Below are positions 1 to 9,189 of a stretch of 64,000 nt of DNA, one piece after another. Made by a program: the position numbers and the translations under genes. Positions within the stretch are counted from its first letter, which is position 1. Every line of letters starts with the position of its first letter. Under the pieces are notes generated by a model. It saw only the letters and a program-made list of their open reading frames with translations. It was not told the origin of the DNA and did not search any database. The stretch comes from Actinobacillus succinogenes 130Z. Its GTDB lineage: Bacteria > Pseudomonadota > Gammaproteobacteria > Enterobacterales > Pasteurellaceae. The stretch spans positions 1,116,001-1,180,000 of the forward strand of contig NC_009655.1 of NCBI RefSeq assembly GCF_000017245.1, given 5' to 3'.

Positions 1-402
1 CCGTTCCAGTTCCTGTAAAGATGGCGGAAGAATGAAAATGCTTTTGACATTCGGTACTTTTTCGCGGATTTGTTGGGCGCCCTGCCAGTCGATATCCAAA
101 AAAACATCAATACCGGCGGCGAGATTTTTTTCGATTGCGGGTAGTGAAGTGCCGTAATAATTACCGCCGAACACTTTGGCGAACTCTAAAAACGCCCCTT
201 GTTCAATCAGTGCTTCGAATTCGTCAACTTCCACAAAATGGTAATGTACGCCGTTTTGTTCGCCGGGACGGGGACGGCGAGTCGTATGGGAAACGGACAC
301 CATCATTGAGTTTCGCGTATCTTTTTCCAATAATGCCGTAATAAGCGATGATTTCCCCGCACCGCTTGGGGCGGAAAGAATGTATAAATTACCTTGAGAC
401 AT
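1..402 (-). CDS. gmk: Guanylate kinase, 3' end cut by the window edge
   Basis: Converts GMP to GDP with ATP in the cytoplasm. The minus-strand reading frame opens with MSQGNLYILSAPSGAGKSSL, whose GAGKSS is the Walker A loop, and continues through the GMP-binding stretch TTRRPRPGEQNGVHYHFV and a DIDWQGAQQ segment. About 134 of roughly 205 residues are present and the C-terminal part lies outside the window. The ATG is at 400-402. The gene is divergent from gapA. Identification is firm from family motifs. Confidence 0.95.
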   Translation of the reverse strand, partial: MSQGNLYILSAPSGAGKSSLITALLEKDTRNSMMVSVSHTTRRPRPGEQNGVHYHFVEVDEFEALIEQGAFLEFAKVFGGNYYGTSLPAIEKNLAAGIDVFLDIDWQGAQQIREKVPNVKSIFILPPSLQELER

Positions 403-503
403 GGTTTTACCTCTGTTCTTTTTTGTTTCATTATGCCAAATTTTGTATAAAAGTGCGGTTAAATTTTCTAAGATTTTTAAGTGTTTAGAATTTGTACAAG
501 AAA

Positions 504-523
504 AATTTGACATAGATCACGAA
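504..523. promoter_or_regulatory. Candidate CRP site upstream of gapA
   Basis: TTTGA (506-510), six bases, then TCACG (517-521) resembles the CRP consensus TGTGA-N6-TCACA with three mismatches in the two arms. It is centred about 80 bp upstream of the probable gapA transcription start. This is a sequence match only and is weak. Confidence 0.35.
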
Positions 524-558
524 ATACTTATCTGTTATAGTTATTTCCATAGTCTGGA

Positions 559-586
559 TTGTTCTGAAAAGAAACCGTGCTATAAT
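559..586 (+). promoter_or_regulatory. Probable sigma-70 promoter of gapA
   Basis: A perfect -10 box TATAAT (581-586) is preceded by TTGTTC (559-564) with a 16-base spacer. It lies 85 bases upstream of the gapA start codon. Confidence 0.6.
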
Positions 587-670
587 CGCAAAGGTGACAG
601 CTAGATACTCAATAATGAGTAAATCGGACTGTAATAATTTTGTTTAACTTAAAAAGAAGGTGAAAATCTT

Positions 671-1690
671 ATGGCAATTAAAATTGGTATCAATGGTTTC
701 GGTCGTATCGGTCGTATCGTATTCCGTGCCGCACAACAACGCGATGATATCGAAGTTGTAGGTATCAACGACTTAATCGACGTTGAATACATGGCGTACA
801 TGTTAAAATACGATTCAACTCACGGTCGTTTCGATGGTTCGGTTGAAGTGAAAGACGGTAACTTAGTAGTTAACGGCAAAACAATCCGTGTAACGGCTGA
901 GCGTGATCCGGCAAACTTAAACTGGGCGGCAATCGGTGTTGATATCGCAGTGGAAGCAACCGGTTTATTCTTAACTGACGAAACCGCACGTAAACATATT
1001 ACCGCCGGTGCGAAAAAAGTAGTTATGACCGGTCCTTCTAAAGACGCAACTCCAATGTTTGTACGCGGCGTTAACTTTAATGCTTATGCCGGTCAAGATA
1101 TCGTATCTAACGCATCTTGCACAACTAACTGCTTGGCACCGTTAGCACGCGTTATCCATGAAACCTTCGGTATCAAAGACGGTTTAATGACAACGGTTCA
1201 CGCAACGACGGCAACTCAAAAAACAGTTGACGGTCCTTCAATGAAAGACTGGCGCGGTGGTCGCGGTGCGGCTCAAAACATCATTCCTTCATCAACCGGT
1301 GCCGCTAAAGCCGTAGGTAAAGTATTACCTGCATTAAACGGTAAATTAACCGGTATGGCATTCCGTGTTCCTACTCCAAACGTTTCTGTCGTTGACTTAA
1401 CCGTTAACTTGGAAAAAGCCGCTTCATACGAAACTATCAAAGCGGCAATCAAGGATGCGGCTGAAGGTAAAACTTTCAACGGCGAATTAAAAGGCGTTTT
1501 AGGTTACACTGAAGATGCTGTAGTTTCTACGGACTTTAACGGTTGCGCATTAACTTCCGTATTTGATGCTGATGCCGGTATCGCATTAACCGATACTTTC
1601 GTGAAGTTAGTATCTTGGTATGATAATGAAACCGGTTATTCAAACAAAGTATTGGACTTAGTAGCTCACATTTATAACTACAAAGGCTAA
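671..1690 (+). CDS. gapA: Glyceraldehyde-3-phosphate dehydrogenase, type I
   Basis: Glycolytic enzyme that oxidises glyceraldehyde-3-phosphate to 1,3-bisphosphoglycerate with NAD. The 339-residue protein has the nucleotide-binding GFGRIGR at residues 9-15, an acidic residue at position 34 typical of NAD-specific enzymes, and the active-site SNASCTTNC with catalytic Cys150. AAGAAGG precedes the ATG at a good distance. Codon use is highly biased (GGT, AAC, TTA), as expected of a strongly expressed gene. It is monocistronic, with a promoter and a terminator visible on either side. Confidence 0.98.
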   Translation: MAIKIGINGFGRIGRIVFRAAQQRDDIEVVGINDLIDVEYMAYMLKYDSTHGRFDGSVEVKDGNLVVNGKTIRVTAERDPANLNWAAIGVDIAVEATGLFLTDETARKHITAGAKKVVMTGPSKDATPMFVRGVNFNAYAGQDIVSNASCTTNCLAPLARVIHETFGIKDGLMTTVHATTATQKTVDGPSMKDWRGGRGAAQNIIPSSTGAAKAVGKVLPALNGKLTGMAFRVPTPNVSVVDLTVNLEKAASYETIKAAIKDAAEGKTFNGELKGVLGYTEDAVVSTDFNGCALTSVFDADAGIALTDTFVKLVSWYDNETGYSNKVLDLVAHIYNYKG

Positions 1691-1713
1691 TTCTTTATAT
1701 TCCGAATGAATCA

Positions 1714-1740
1714 GGCCGCATGAAAGTGCGGTCTTTTTTT
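1714..1740 (+). terminator. gapA terminator built on an uptake sequence
   Basis: Seven-base arms GGCCGCA (1714-1720) and TGCGGTC (1727-1733), with one G-T pair, are followed by seven T residues. The right arm contains AAGTGCGGT, the uptake-sequence core. Confidence 0.8.
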
Positions 1741-1790
1741 GCCTGTTTTTTATGGCGGCGGGAATTGATTTTATAAGAGGTTTGCGGGCA

Positions 1791-1816
1791 TAAAAATGCG
1801 GTCGGATTTGACCGCA
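1791..1816 (-). terminator. mrcB terminator, minus strand
   Basis: Perfect arms TGCGGTC (1797-1803) and GACCGCA (1810-1816) lie just beyond the mrcB stop on the minus strand and are followed there by TTTTTA. The ACCGCACTT uptake core is part of the structure. Confidence 0.7.
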
Positions 1817-1858
1817 CTTTGGATGGGCTTTCATCGAATGATTTGACAAGCAGACGGA

Positions 1859-4261
1859 TTAACCCGCCGGTTTGGCATCTTCAATCGGAACATATTGCGG
1901 AGCGACGGGTTGTGCGGGTTGTACGATAATCGGAGCGGCACCGCCCGGTTGAGCCTCTACCACTGCCGGTCTGGCACTAATGCAAAAATTCTGGTTTTTA
2001 TCCGCCCAAACCGGAATATTTCTGACGGGGCTATAACAATCCCAGCCGCCGTAGCTGTTAATTCCTACCCATTTTATGTCGTTAGGTTTGTTTGGTTTTA
2101 GCGGTATTGCCTCGGTACGTTTTAAATAATCTTTATATAAGTATAATGCACCGCTGGCGCCGGTAAGTTTAGTTTCGCCGTTGTCATCGCGTCCCAGCCA
2201 AATCGTCGTGACATTTTCACCGTCGATACCGACGAACCAGGTATCGCGCGCATCATTGGTAGTACCGGTTTTCCCCGCCAGATGCAGGTTCGCATGGTCT
2301 TTCTGTAAACTGCGGCCGGTACCGCGCTCCACTACTTGTTGCATAGCGTAAAGGGTTTGGAACGCCGCTTCGGCAGGCACGACCTGTTCCGCTTCGGTGT
2401 TGTGTCGATAAATAACGTTACCTTGGCGATCGTTAATACTTTCAATGGTAGAAAGCGGAATCTTTCCGCCGTTGTTGGCGATAACCTGATAAAGTTTCGT
2501 CACGTCGTAAGGCGAGATGGAATATGAGCCGAGCAACATAGAGGGTACGCGGGGAATTTTTACTTTATCCCAGCCCATTGCCTGTTGGGTTTCGATGACT
2601 TTTTTCAAACCGACTTTCATCCCTAGATTTACAGTCGGAATATTAAGAGAGCGTGCCAGCGCGTCAACCATCAGGACGGAACCGCCGTAATGTTTGTCAT
2701 AATTACGGGGTTGCCAAGGCGGACTGCCTTTTACATTAATCGTAATCGGACGATTGTTTAACGGCGTATTTAAGCGGAAAGATTCCGGTTGCGTAAGTGC
2801 GGTTAAATAAACGGATGGTTTTACCAACGAACCGATTTGTCGCTGTGCCATAGTGGCGCGGTTAAAACCCGCATAATTAGTTTGGGTGCCACCCACTATG
2901 GCGCGGATTTCACCTTTTTTATAATCGGCAATGACGATTGCGGACTGTAATGCCGAATTTTTAGTACGTAACTGTAATTCCGCAGTGGCGTTGATTACGC
3001 TTTGTTCGGCATAGCTTTGCTGTTTCGGATCCAATGTACTGAAAATTCGCGCACCTTGTAAGCGGCCTTCACGGTTCTCGCCCAGATTCGCCCGTAATTC
3101 CGTCTGCATTGCCTGAATGAATGCAGGATAACGGCGAGCGATTTTTCCTCGATCTTGTACGCCAAGAGGACGTTTGCTGAGCGTATCGTACAATTCCTGG
3201 TCGATCATTCGGTGTTCCAGCATTAAACGCAGTACGACATTGCGCCGTTCGACGGCATTGTTCGGATTACGCCAAGGATTATACAACGACGGACCTTTTA
3301 CCATGCCCACCAAAAGTGCGATTTGATCCAGTTTTATTTCACGAACCGGTAATCCGAAATAAAAATGGCTTGCCAATTCGAAACCGTGTACTTGCGAATC
3401 ACCGTTTTGTCCGAGATAAACTTCGTTCAAATAGGTTTCAAGGATGGTATTTTTGTCATAACGTAAATCCAGCATAATCGCCATAAAGGCTTCGTTGATT
3501 TTACGGCTGAGAGACCGTTCGTTGGTTAAGAATAGATTTTTCACTAACTGTTGGGTTAGCGTACTGCCGCCTTGAACGGTATGACCGGCACGGAAATTTG
3601 TGTACATGGCACGTGCGATTCCCAGCGGACTGACGCCGCCGTGTTCATAAAAACGCCGGTCTTCGGTGAGGAGCAGCGTGTCAATTAACAAGCGCGGGTA
3701 ATTTTGCAGCGGTATTGCCAAGCGTTCTTCTTTTTCTTGTTCCGATTGCAGCATAGCGATTAATTTCGGTGCCAGGCGGAATTCGTCGATAGCTTTCAGA
3801 TTGATTAAATCTTCAATGACCGCCAATTTATTATTGCCGTCGAAACGCAAACGGAAAACCCGTTGTGCTTCGGGATGCTCGGGAAAAGGAAAGGCGCGTC
3901 GTAGCAATACGATGGTATTGTCTTCTATTTTGAAATCACCCGGTGCGGCGACCAGTGTGGTTTGGCGGTAATCGTTATCAAGTAAGAGCCGTTTGATTTG
4001 CTCAAGCGTCAGTCTGTCCGCCAAACGGATGCTCTGAATCCGGCTGTATACTTCGGCAGGTAAACGCCAGACTTGTCCGTCCATTTTGGAACGGATTTGC
4101 CCGTCTAAATAAATGCCGTAAAACGCAAATAATACTGCGCCGGTAAATGCGACTTTTAAGGCGGTCATTTTTCGGCTTTTTCTCCAAGACGTTGTGTTTT
4201 TTGCGTTGTCGTTAGGCTTTTTAGGATTATTTTGTTTTTCGTCTGCCATGTTTAATGCCAT
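1859..4261 (-). CDS. mrcB: Penicillin-binding protein 1B, bifunctional murein synthase
   Basis: Class A penicillin-binding protein that polymerises lipid II and cross-links the glycan strands in the periplasm. In order: a basic cytoplasmic N terminus, one membrane anchor near residues 33-50 (KVAFTGAVLFAFYGIYL), a UB2H-like region, a GT51 transglycosylase domain with EDRRFYEHGG and GGSTLTQQLVKN, then a transpeptidase domain with SLVK, SLN and KTGTTND motifs. The C-terminal tail is rich in Pro, Ala and Gln. The length of 800 residues suits the family. A second ATG four codons in (4249) is an equally plausible start. Confidence 0.95.
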   Translation of the reverse strand: MALNMADEKQNNPKKPNDNAKNTTSWRKSRKMTALKVAFTGAVLFAFYGIYLDGQIRSKMDGQVWRLPAEVYSRIQSIRLADRLTLEQIKRLLLDNDYRQTTLVAAPGDFKIEDNTIVLLRRAFPFPEHPEAQRVFRLRFDGNNKLAVIEDLINLKAIDEFRLAPKLIAMLQSEQEKEERLAIPLQNYPRLLIDTLLLTEDRRFYEHGGVSPLGIARAMYTNFRAGHTVQGGSTLTQQLVKNLFLTNERSLSRKINEAFMAIMLDLRYDKNTILETYLNEVYLGQNGDSQVHGFELASHFYFGLPVREIKLDQIALLVGMVKGPSLYNPWRNPNNAVERRNVVLRLMLEHRMIDQELYDTLSKRPLGVQDRGKIARRYPAFIQAMQTELRANLGENREGRLQGARIFSTLDPKQQSYAEQSVINATAELQLRTKNSALQSAIVIADYKKGEIRAIVGGTQTNYAGFNRATMAQRQIGSLVKPSVYLTALTQPESFRLNTPLNNRPITINVKGSPPWQPRNYDKHYGGSVLMVDALARSLNIPTVNLGMKVGLKKVIETQQAMGWDKVKIPRVPSMLLGSYSISPYDVTKLYQVIANNGGKIPLSTIESINDRQGNVIYRHNTEAEQVVPAEAAFQTLYAMQQVVERGTGRSLQKDHANLHLAGKTGTTNDARDTWFVGIDGENVTTIWLGRDDNGETKLTGASGALYLYKDYLKRTEAIPLKPNKPNDIKWVGINSYGGWDCYSPVRNIPVWADKNQNFCISARPAVVEAQPGGAAPIIVQPAQPVAPQYVPIEDAKPAG

Positions 4262-4384
4262 TTTTAACGTTCATTTTTCTCAGGAACGAAAGAATTTTAG
4301 CATATTATTCTAAAAAACAAGTAAAAAAATAACCGCACTTTGTTAATGGGCGGGGCGGTTATCGGGATGAGTAAAGCGGATGGG

Positions 4385-4753
4385 CTATCGAATAAAGTCC
4401 TGATAAGAACGTAAGAAATGTTCGAAATCTTCTAAACCGCAAAATGCGATACTTTCCGCATCGTAATAATGGAAATTCTGCTCCAATTCCCGTTCTTGGT
4501 TATCTGCAATGCAGAGATTGTTCGCTTTTATAACGACTTCATCGGCACGAATAAACAGACTGTATTCCGTGCCGATGAGGCGGGTTTCCTGGGCACCGTT
4601 ATAATTTTTTGCTTTTACGGTTTCCGCCAGTGCGGTAGAAATTAATGGGGAATTTAACCGCACTTCGGTGTTGAACCAATTCGCCAGCGCAATATGTTCC
4701 ATAGAACATTGCGCCACAATATGGCCTTGCAGGGAGGTAAATCGGAAATCCAT
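4385..4753 (-). CDS. yacL: UPF0231 (YacL) family protein
   Basis: A 122-residue protein that matches the YacL family pattern: MDF-R-F at the N terminus, an ANWFNTEV segment, an acidic middle, and a C-terminal FHYYDAESIAFCGLEDFEHFLRSYQDF like the YYDEESLSLCGVEDF stretch of E. coli YacL. The family has no established function. It starts 18 bases after the erpA stop on the same strand, so co-transcription with erpA is likely. Confidence 0.85.
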   Translation of the reverse strand: MDFRFTSLQGHIVAQCSMEHIALANWFNTEVRLNSPLISTALAETVKAKNYNGAQETRLIGTEYSLFIRADEVVIKANNLCIADNQERELEQNFHYYDAESIAFCGLEDFEHFLRSYQDFIR

Positions 4754-4771
4754 CGGGTAACTGACGAACGA

Positions 4772-5113
4772 TTAAATACTGAAAGACGAACCGCAACCGC
4801 AGGTGCTGGATGCGTTCGGATTTTGCACCACGAAACGTGAACCTTCCAAACCTTCGGTGTAATCTACCGTACCGCCGATTAAATATTGCAGGCTCATAGG
4901 ATCGATAACCAATTGAACGCCGGCATTTTCTACGGTTAAATCGCCTTCATTGACTTTTTCGTCAAAGGTGAAACCGTATTGGAAGCCGCTGCAACCACCG
5001 CCTGTAATGTAAACGCGTAATTTTAGATTCGGATTTTCTTCGTCGGTAATTAAACTTTTTACTTTATTGGCCGCTGCGTCAGTAAAGGTGAGCGGCACCG
5101 AAATATCTGTCAT
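4772..5113 (-). CDS. erpA: Iron-sulfur cluster insertion protein ErpA
   Basis: A-type carrier that delivers Fe-S clusters to apoproteins. The 113-residue protein has the three conserved cysteines, Cys41 in GGGCSGFQYGF and Cys105/Cys107 in the C-terminal CGCGSSFSI. The N-terminal PLTFTDAAANKVK and the length separate ErpA from IscA. It sits directly upstream of yacL and is divergent from map. Confidence 0.95.
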   Translation of the reverse strand: MTDISVPLTFTDAAANKVKSLITDEENPNLKLRVYITGGGCSGFQYGFTFDEKVNEGDLTVENAGVQLVIDPMSLQYLIGGTVDYTEGLEGSRFVVQNPNASSTCGCGSSFSI

Positions 5114-5189
5114 AATCGCTTTCCTACTTTCTACTCAAAAAATTAATCCGTGTATTATCTAATAACCGACTGATTCGTTCAAGGATATT

Positions 5190-5217
5190 TTCACTCGTGT
5201 CCGTTTAGTGCTATGAT
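5190..5217 (+). promoter_or_regulatory. Probable promoter of map
   Basis: TTCACT (5190-5195), a 16-base spacer and TATGAT (5212-5217) lie 26 bases upstream of the map start codon, which has AGGAGA as its ribosome binding site. Confidence 0.5.
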
Positions 5218-5243
5218 ACGCGCGATATTTTTAGGAGATAATT

Positions 5244-6047
5244 ATGGCTATTCCATTAAGAACAGAAGAAGAATTGGCAAAAATCCGTATTGCCTGCAAA
5301 TTGGCGTCGGATGTATTGGTAATGATTGAAGAGCACATTAAAGAAGGAATTACCACCGGTGAGCTGGATCGCATTTGTCATGAATATATCGAAAAGGTAC
5401 AGGGCGGTAAACCCGCGAATGTGGGTTATCACGGTTTTAAACACGCCACTTGCATTTCATTAAACGAAGTGGTGTGTCACGGTATTCCGAGTTTTGAGAA
5501 AAAACTGAAAAAAGGCGATATTTTGAATCTTGATGTTACTGTAATTAAAGACGGTTATTACGGCGATAATTCTAAAATGTATGTCGTGGGGGAACCCGGC
5601 ACGCGCGACAAGCGTTTGTGCGAGGTGACGCAGGAATGTTTGTATCAAGGCATTCGCGCAGTAAAACCGGGTGTTCGCTTAAATTCCATCGGCAAGGCTA
5701 TTCAGGAGTATGCGGAGAAAGAAGGTTTTAGCGTAGTACGCGAATATTGCGGTCACGGTATTGGCGATGTGTATCATGCGGAACCGCAAGTGCTGCATTA
5801 TTATGCGGACGATGGCGGTGTGATTTTACGCAAAGGCATGGTCTTCACTATTGAACCGATGATTAACGCCGGCAAAAAGGAAGTGCGCCTGATGGGGGAC
5901 GGTTGGACGGTTAAAACCAAAGATCGCAGCCATTCCGCACAATACGAACATGAAATCGTCGTCACGGACGACGGTTGCGAAGTGATGACGATTCGTGAAG
6001 AGGAAGAAAAAGAAGGTCGCATTTCCCGTTTCATGGTAAATGCGTAA
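5244..6047 (+). CDS. map: Methionine aminopeptidase, type I
   Basis: Removes the initiator methionine from nascent proteins. The 267-residue protein has the full set of type I residues: His79, metal ligands Asp97 and Asp108, His171 in EYCGHGIGDVYH, His178, Glu204 in TIEPM and Glu235 in YEHEIVV. The AGGAGA ribosome binding site is well placed. glnD follows 53 bases downstream on the same strand. Confidence 0.97.
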   Translation: MAIPLRTEEELAKIRIACKLASDVLVMIEEHIKEGITTGELDRICHEYIEKVQGGKPANVGYHGFKHATCISLNEVVCHGIPSFEKKLKKGDILNLDVTVIKDGYYGDNSKMYVVGEPGTRDKRLCEVTQECLYQGIRAVKPGVRLNSIGKAIQEYAEKEGFSVVREYCGHGIGDVYHAEPQVLHYYADDGGVILRKGMVFTIEPMINAGKKEVRLMGDGWTVKTKDRSHSAQYEHEIVVTDDGCEVMTIREEEEKEGRISRFMVNA

Positions 6048-6100
6048 TAACATTTGAGGCGGACTTACGGGTTCGCCTTTTTGTATTCAGGTGAACGTCC

Positions 6101-8677
6101 ATGGTTTCATTCAGTCCGAACGACATTAAATCCAAACTCCGGCGCTTAAAACAAGCGGAATTCGAACATTTTCTACAAACGGATGTGAATGAGCTCATTC
6201 GCCGGCGCACGGCATTTTATGACGATTTATTGCTTCATCTTTGGCAGCAATTCGAATTGGCTCAAGCGAATGTTTCCTTGATTGCGGTGGGCGGTTACGG
6301 ACGCAAAGAAATGTTTCCGTTGTCGGACTTGGATTTTTTGATTTTAAGCGAACAGAAAAATTCGCCGGAAGTCGAACGGAGGATTACCGATTTTATTCAG
6401 TTTTTATGGGATTGCGGCTTTGATGTAGGCGCGAGCGTGCGGACTTTGGCGGAATGCGGCAGCGAAGGAAGAGCGGATATTACTATCGCTACCAATTTAT
6501 TGGAAAGCCGTCTGCTGATAGGTAACGAAAAAACCTTTCAAAAACTGACCGCACTTTTAAGTCAACCTGATTTTTGGAATCGTGAGGCTTTTTTTAACGC
6601 GAAGGTGCAGGAAAAAACCGAACGTTACGCCCGTTATCATAACACCAGCTATAATCTGGAACCTGACATTAAGTACAGTCCGGGCGGTTTACGCGATTTG
6701 CATTTTATTTACTGGATTGCCCTTCGACACAATAATACTTTAACGCTGGAAGAAATTTTACAGTCGGGGTTTATTTATCCGGAAGAATACGAGATGCTGC
6801 AGCAAAGTCAGCAATTCTTGTTTAAGGTACGCTTCGCCCTGCATTTGATTCTGAAGCGTTATGATAACCGCTTGCTGTTCGAGCGTCAGATTAAAGTCGC
6901 CGAATTACTGGATTTCCACGGGGAAGGTAATCAAGGCGTCGAACAGATGATGAAACGTTTTTTTCGGGCTTTGAGATATATTTCCGGTCTGAGCGATATT
7001 TTAACCCGCCATTATCGCGAACATTTTCTGCAAGATAAAAGTGCGGCGGACATTCAACAGATTTTTTTAGATCGCCATTTTTTGTTACAAAATAACGAAA
7101 TTCAGCTGATGCAACAGGATATTTTTGAGCGGGAACCTGAGGTGATGTTGGATTTGTTTTATCATTTAACCGCTTATCCCCATGCGGAAATTCATTCGGA
7201 TACCTTGCGCAAATTGTATATTGCGTTGCGTCAGCAGCAAACGCCGTTGTGCGAACTGCCCGCAGCCCGGGAAAAATTTCTGCGCCTGTTCGGTCAACCG
7301 AAAGCTGTTGCCCGTGCTTTGGTGCCTATGCATCAATACGGCGTATTGACGGCGTATATCCCGCAATGGAAAGCCATTGTCGGATTAATGCAGTTTGATC
7401 TGTTTCACGCTTACACGGTGGACGAGCACACGATTCGCGTGTTGTTACACTTGGAAAGTTTTCTTGATGAAAAAACGCGGGATATTCATCCCATTTGTTG
7501 CGCCGTTTTTTCGCAAAATTCCGACCGCACTTTACTGTATATTACAGCGTTGTTTCATGATATCGCCAAAGGGCGTGGCGGCGATCATGCGGTACTTGGC
7601 GCACAGGATATGGTATCTTTCGCTACTCTGCACGGTTTCGACGGACGGGAAATCGAGACTATGTGCTGGCTGGTGAAAAAACATTTGTTGATGTCCGTCA
7701 CGGCACAACGACGCGACATTCATGATCCGGAAGTGGTTATGGCGTTTGCGGAAGAAGTGCACAATACCGTGCGGTTGGATTTGCTGATTTGTTTGACCGT
7801 AGCGGATATTTGCGCCACCAATTCTAATTTGTGGAACGATTGGAAACGCGCGTTGTTCGCCACACTTTATCAATATACCCGCCAACAATTCGAACAAGGT
7901 ATGGATCAATTACTCGACAGCGAAGAACAGGCGGAAAAAAATAAACGGCAGGCGTTGGCGATTTTACAAAACCAAGGCTTTTTAGAGGATGTCGGGCCGT
8001 TGTGGGCACGTTGTCCGGACGATTATTTCCTGCGCAGTACACCGAAAGAATTGGCATGGCATGCGACGTTATTGACGGATTTTCAGGGCGATATGCTGGT
8101 GAAAATCAGTAACCGATTTTCACAGGGCGGAACGGAAGTGTTCTTGTACTGTCGGGATCAAGCGCAGCTTTTCCATAAAGTCGTCACCACTATCGGTGCC
8201 AAAAAACTCAGTATTCACAGTGCACAAATCAGTACGAGTCTGGACGGTTACGTACTGGATACTTTCGTGGTAACGGAACTGAACGGCGCGTTACTGAAAA
8301 GCGATCGCCGTCGCGAGCTGGAAAGAGCCATTACCGAAGCGTTAACTTACGCTGAAAATTTGAAACGAGCCACTTTGCATAATCATAAATTACAGCCGTT
8401 CCATGTGAAAACCGAGGTACGTTTCTTAAATACGGAAAAAGAGACGCACACGGAAATGGAGTTGGTTGCGCTGGATAAAGCCGGTTTATTGGCGGAAGTC
8501 AGTCAAATTTTCGGTGATCTGAATTTAAATTTGCTGAACGCTAAAATTACCACTACGGGCGAAAAAGCGGAAGACTTTTTCAGGCTGACCAATTTGCAGA
8601 ATCAGGCTTTGACGGAAAGCGAACGCCATGAGTTGGAAGTGCGGTTAAAAAGTCGGTTAAATTTACCAGGCGATTAA
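6101..8677 (+). CDS. glnD: Bifunctional uridylyltransferase/uridylyl-removing enzyme GlnD
   Basis: Senses glutamine and adds or removes UMP on the PII protein, setting nitrogen assimilation. Domains in order: a nucleotidyltransferase with GGYGRKEMFPLSDLDFLIL (about residues 65-83), a central helical region, an HD domain with ALFHDIAKGRGGDHAVLG (about residues 484-502) for UMP removal, and two C-terminal ACT domains (the second opens with MELVALDKAGLLAEVSQIF). The 858-residue length is normal. The start follows CAGGTGAACGTCC, with a moderate ribosome binding site. Confidence 0.95.
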   Translation: MVSFSPNDIKSKLRRLKQAEFEHFLQTDVNELIRRRTAFYDDLLLHLWQQFELAQANVSLIAVGGYGRKEMFPLSDLDFLILSEQKNSPEVERRITDFIQFLWDCGFDVGASVRTLAECGSEGRADITIATNLLESRLLIGNEKTFQKLTALLSQPDFWNREAFFNAKVQEKTERYARYHNTSYNLEPDIKYSPGGLRDLHFIYWIALRHNNTLTLEEILQSGFIYPEEYEMLQQSQQFLFKVRFALHLILKRYDNRLLFERQIKVAELLDFHGEGNQGVEQMMKRFFRALRYISGLSDILTRHYREHFLQDKSAADIQQIFLDRHFLLQNNEIQLMQQDIFEREPEVMLDLFYHLTAYPHAEIHSDTLRKLYIALRQQQTPLCELPAAREKFLRLFGQPKAVARALVPMHQYGVLTAYIPQWKAIVGLMQFDLFHAYTVDEHTIRVLLHLESFLDEKTRDIHPICCAVFSQNSDRTLLYITALFHDIAKGRGGDHAVLGAQDMVSFATLHGFDGREIETMCWLVKKHLLMSVTAQRRDIHDPEVVMAFAEEVHNTVRLDLLICLTVADICATNSNLWNDWKRALFATLYQYTRQQFEQGMDQLLDSEEQAEKNKRQALAILQNQGFLEDVGPLWARCPDDYFLRSTPKELAWHATLLTDFQGDMLVKISNRFSQGGTEVFLYCRDQAQLFHKVVTTIGAKKLSIHSAQISTSLDGYVLDTFVVTELNGALLKSDRRRELERAITEALTYAENLKRATLHNHKLQPFHVKTEVRFLNTEKETHTEMELVALDKAGLLAEVSQIFGDLNLNLLNAKITTTGEKAEDFFRLTNLQNQALTESERHELEVRLKSRLNLPGD

Positions 8678-8690
8678 GAACAGTAACGGT

Positions 8691-9089
8691 TTAACCGCAA
8701 TGAGGACAAGACAACCCATTGATAATCGGGCAGTTTTCAGAATCGTCTCCCGGACATTGCTGTGCCAGACTCATTAGTTTTTCACGCATAAATTGTAACT
8801 GCCGAATCTGCGTATCGATCTCTGCAATTCGCGTCATTGTCCGCGCTTTGACGTCCGCGCTACGGCGGTGCGGATTTTTGTATAATTCCAGCAGCTCTTT
8901 GCAAACAGGCAATGAAAATCCTACCTGACGCGCTTGATGAATCAACGTCAGTTCTTCAATATGGCTTGCATTATATTGTCGATAACCGTTTACGCCGCGG
9001 GTTGGCGGTGTGATGAGCCCTTTTTCTTCATAGAAACGAATGGATTTTTGCGTAAGCTGAGTTTTCTGAGCAACTTCTGTAATGTTCAT
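8691..9089 (-). CDS. cueR: Copper-responsive MerR-family regulator CueR
   Basis: Cu(I)-sensing activator. The 132-residue protein begins with a MerR winged-helix domain (MNITEVAQKTQLTQKSIRFY, then a GYRQY wing), followed by a dimerisation helix and the metal-binding loop CPGDDSENC with Cys112 and Cys120, spaced as in CueR. The C terminus adds a further CPHC (Cys128, Cys131), which many CueR proteins carry. It is divergent from copA, and its predicted operator lies in the shared intergenic region. Confidence 0.9.
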   Translation of the reverse strand: MNITEVAQKTQLTQKSIRFYEEKGLITPPTRGVNGYRQYNASHIEELTLIHQARQVGFSLPVCKELLELYKNPHRRSADVKARTMTRIAEIDTQIRQLQFMREKLMSLAQQCPGDDSENCPIINGLSCPHCG

Positions 9090-9128
9090 AATTTTTTATC
9101 TGAATTTGATCGGGATTTAGAAAATATA

Positions 9129-9159
9129 TTGACTTTACCCTTACGTCAAGGTTTATCTT
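9129..9159 (+). promoter_or_regulatory. CueR-type copA promoter with 19-bp spacer
   Basis: TTGACT (9129-9134) and TATCTT (9154-9159) are separated by 19 bases, the overlong spacer that MerR-family activators distort. Within it, the imperfect dyad ACCCTTACGTCAAGGT (9138-9153) matches its own reverse complement at 12 of 16 positions. Because the -10 box ends at 9159, an ATG at 9160 cannot be the start of translation, which supports the copA start at 9190. Confidence 0.8.
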
Positions 9160-9189
9160 ATGATCACTGAAAAAAGTCAGGAGAACGGT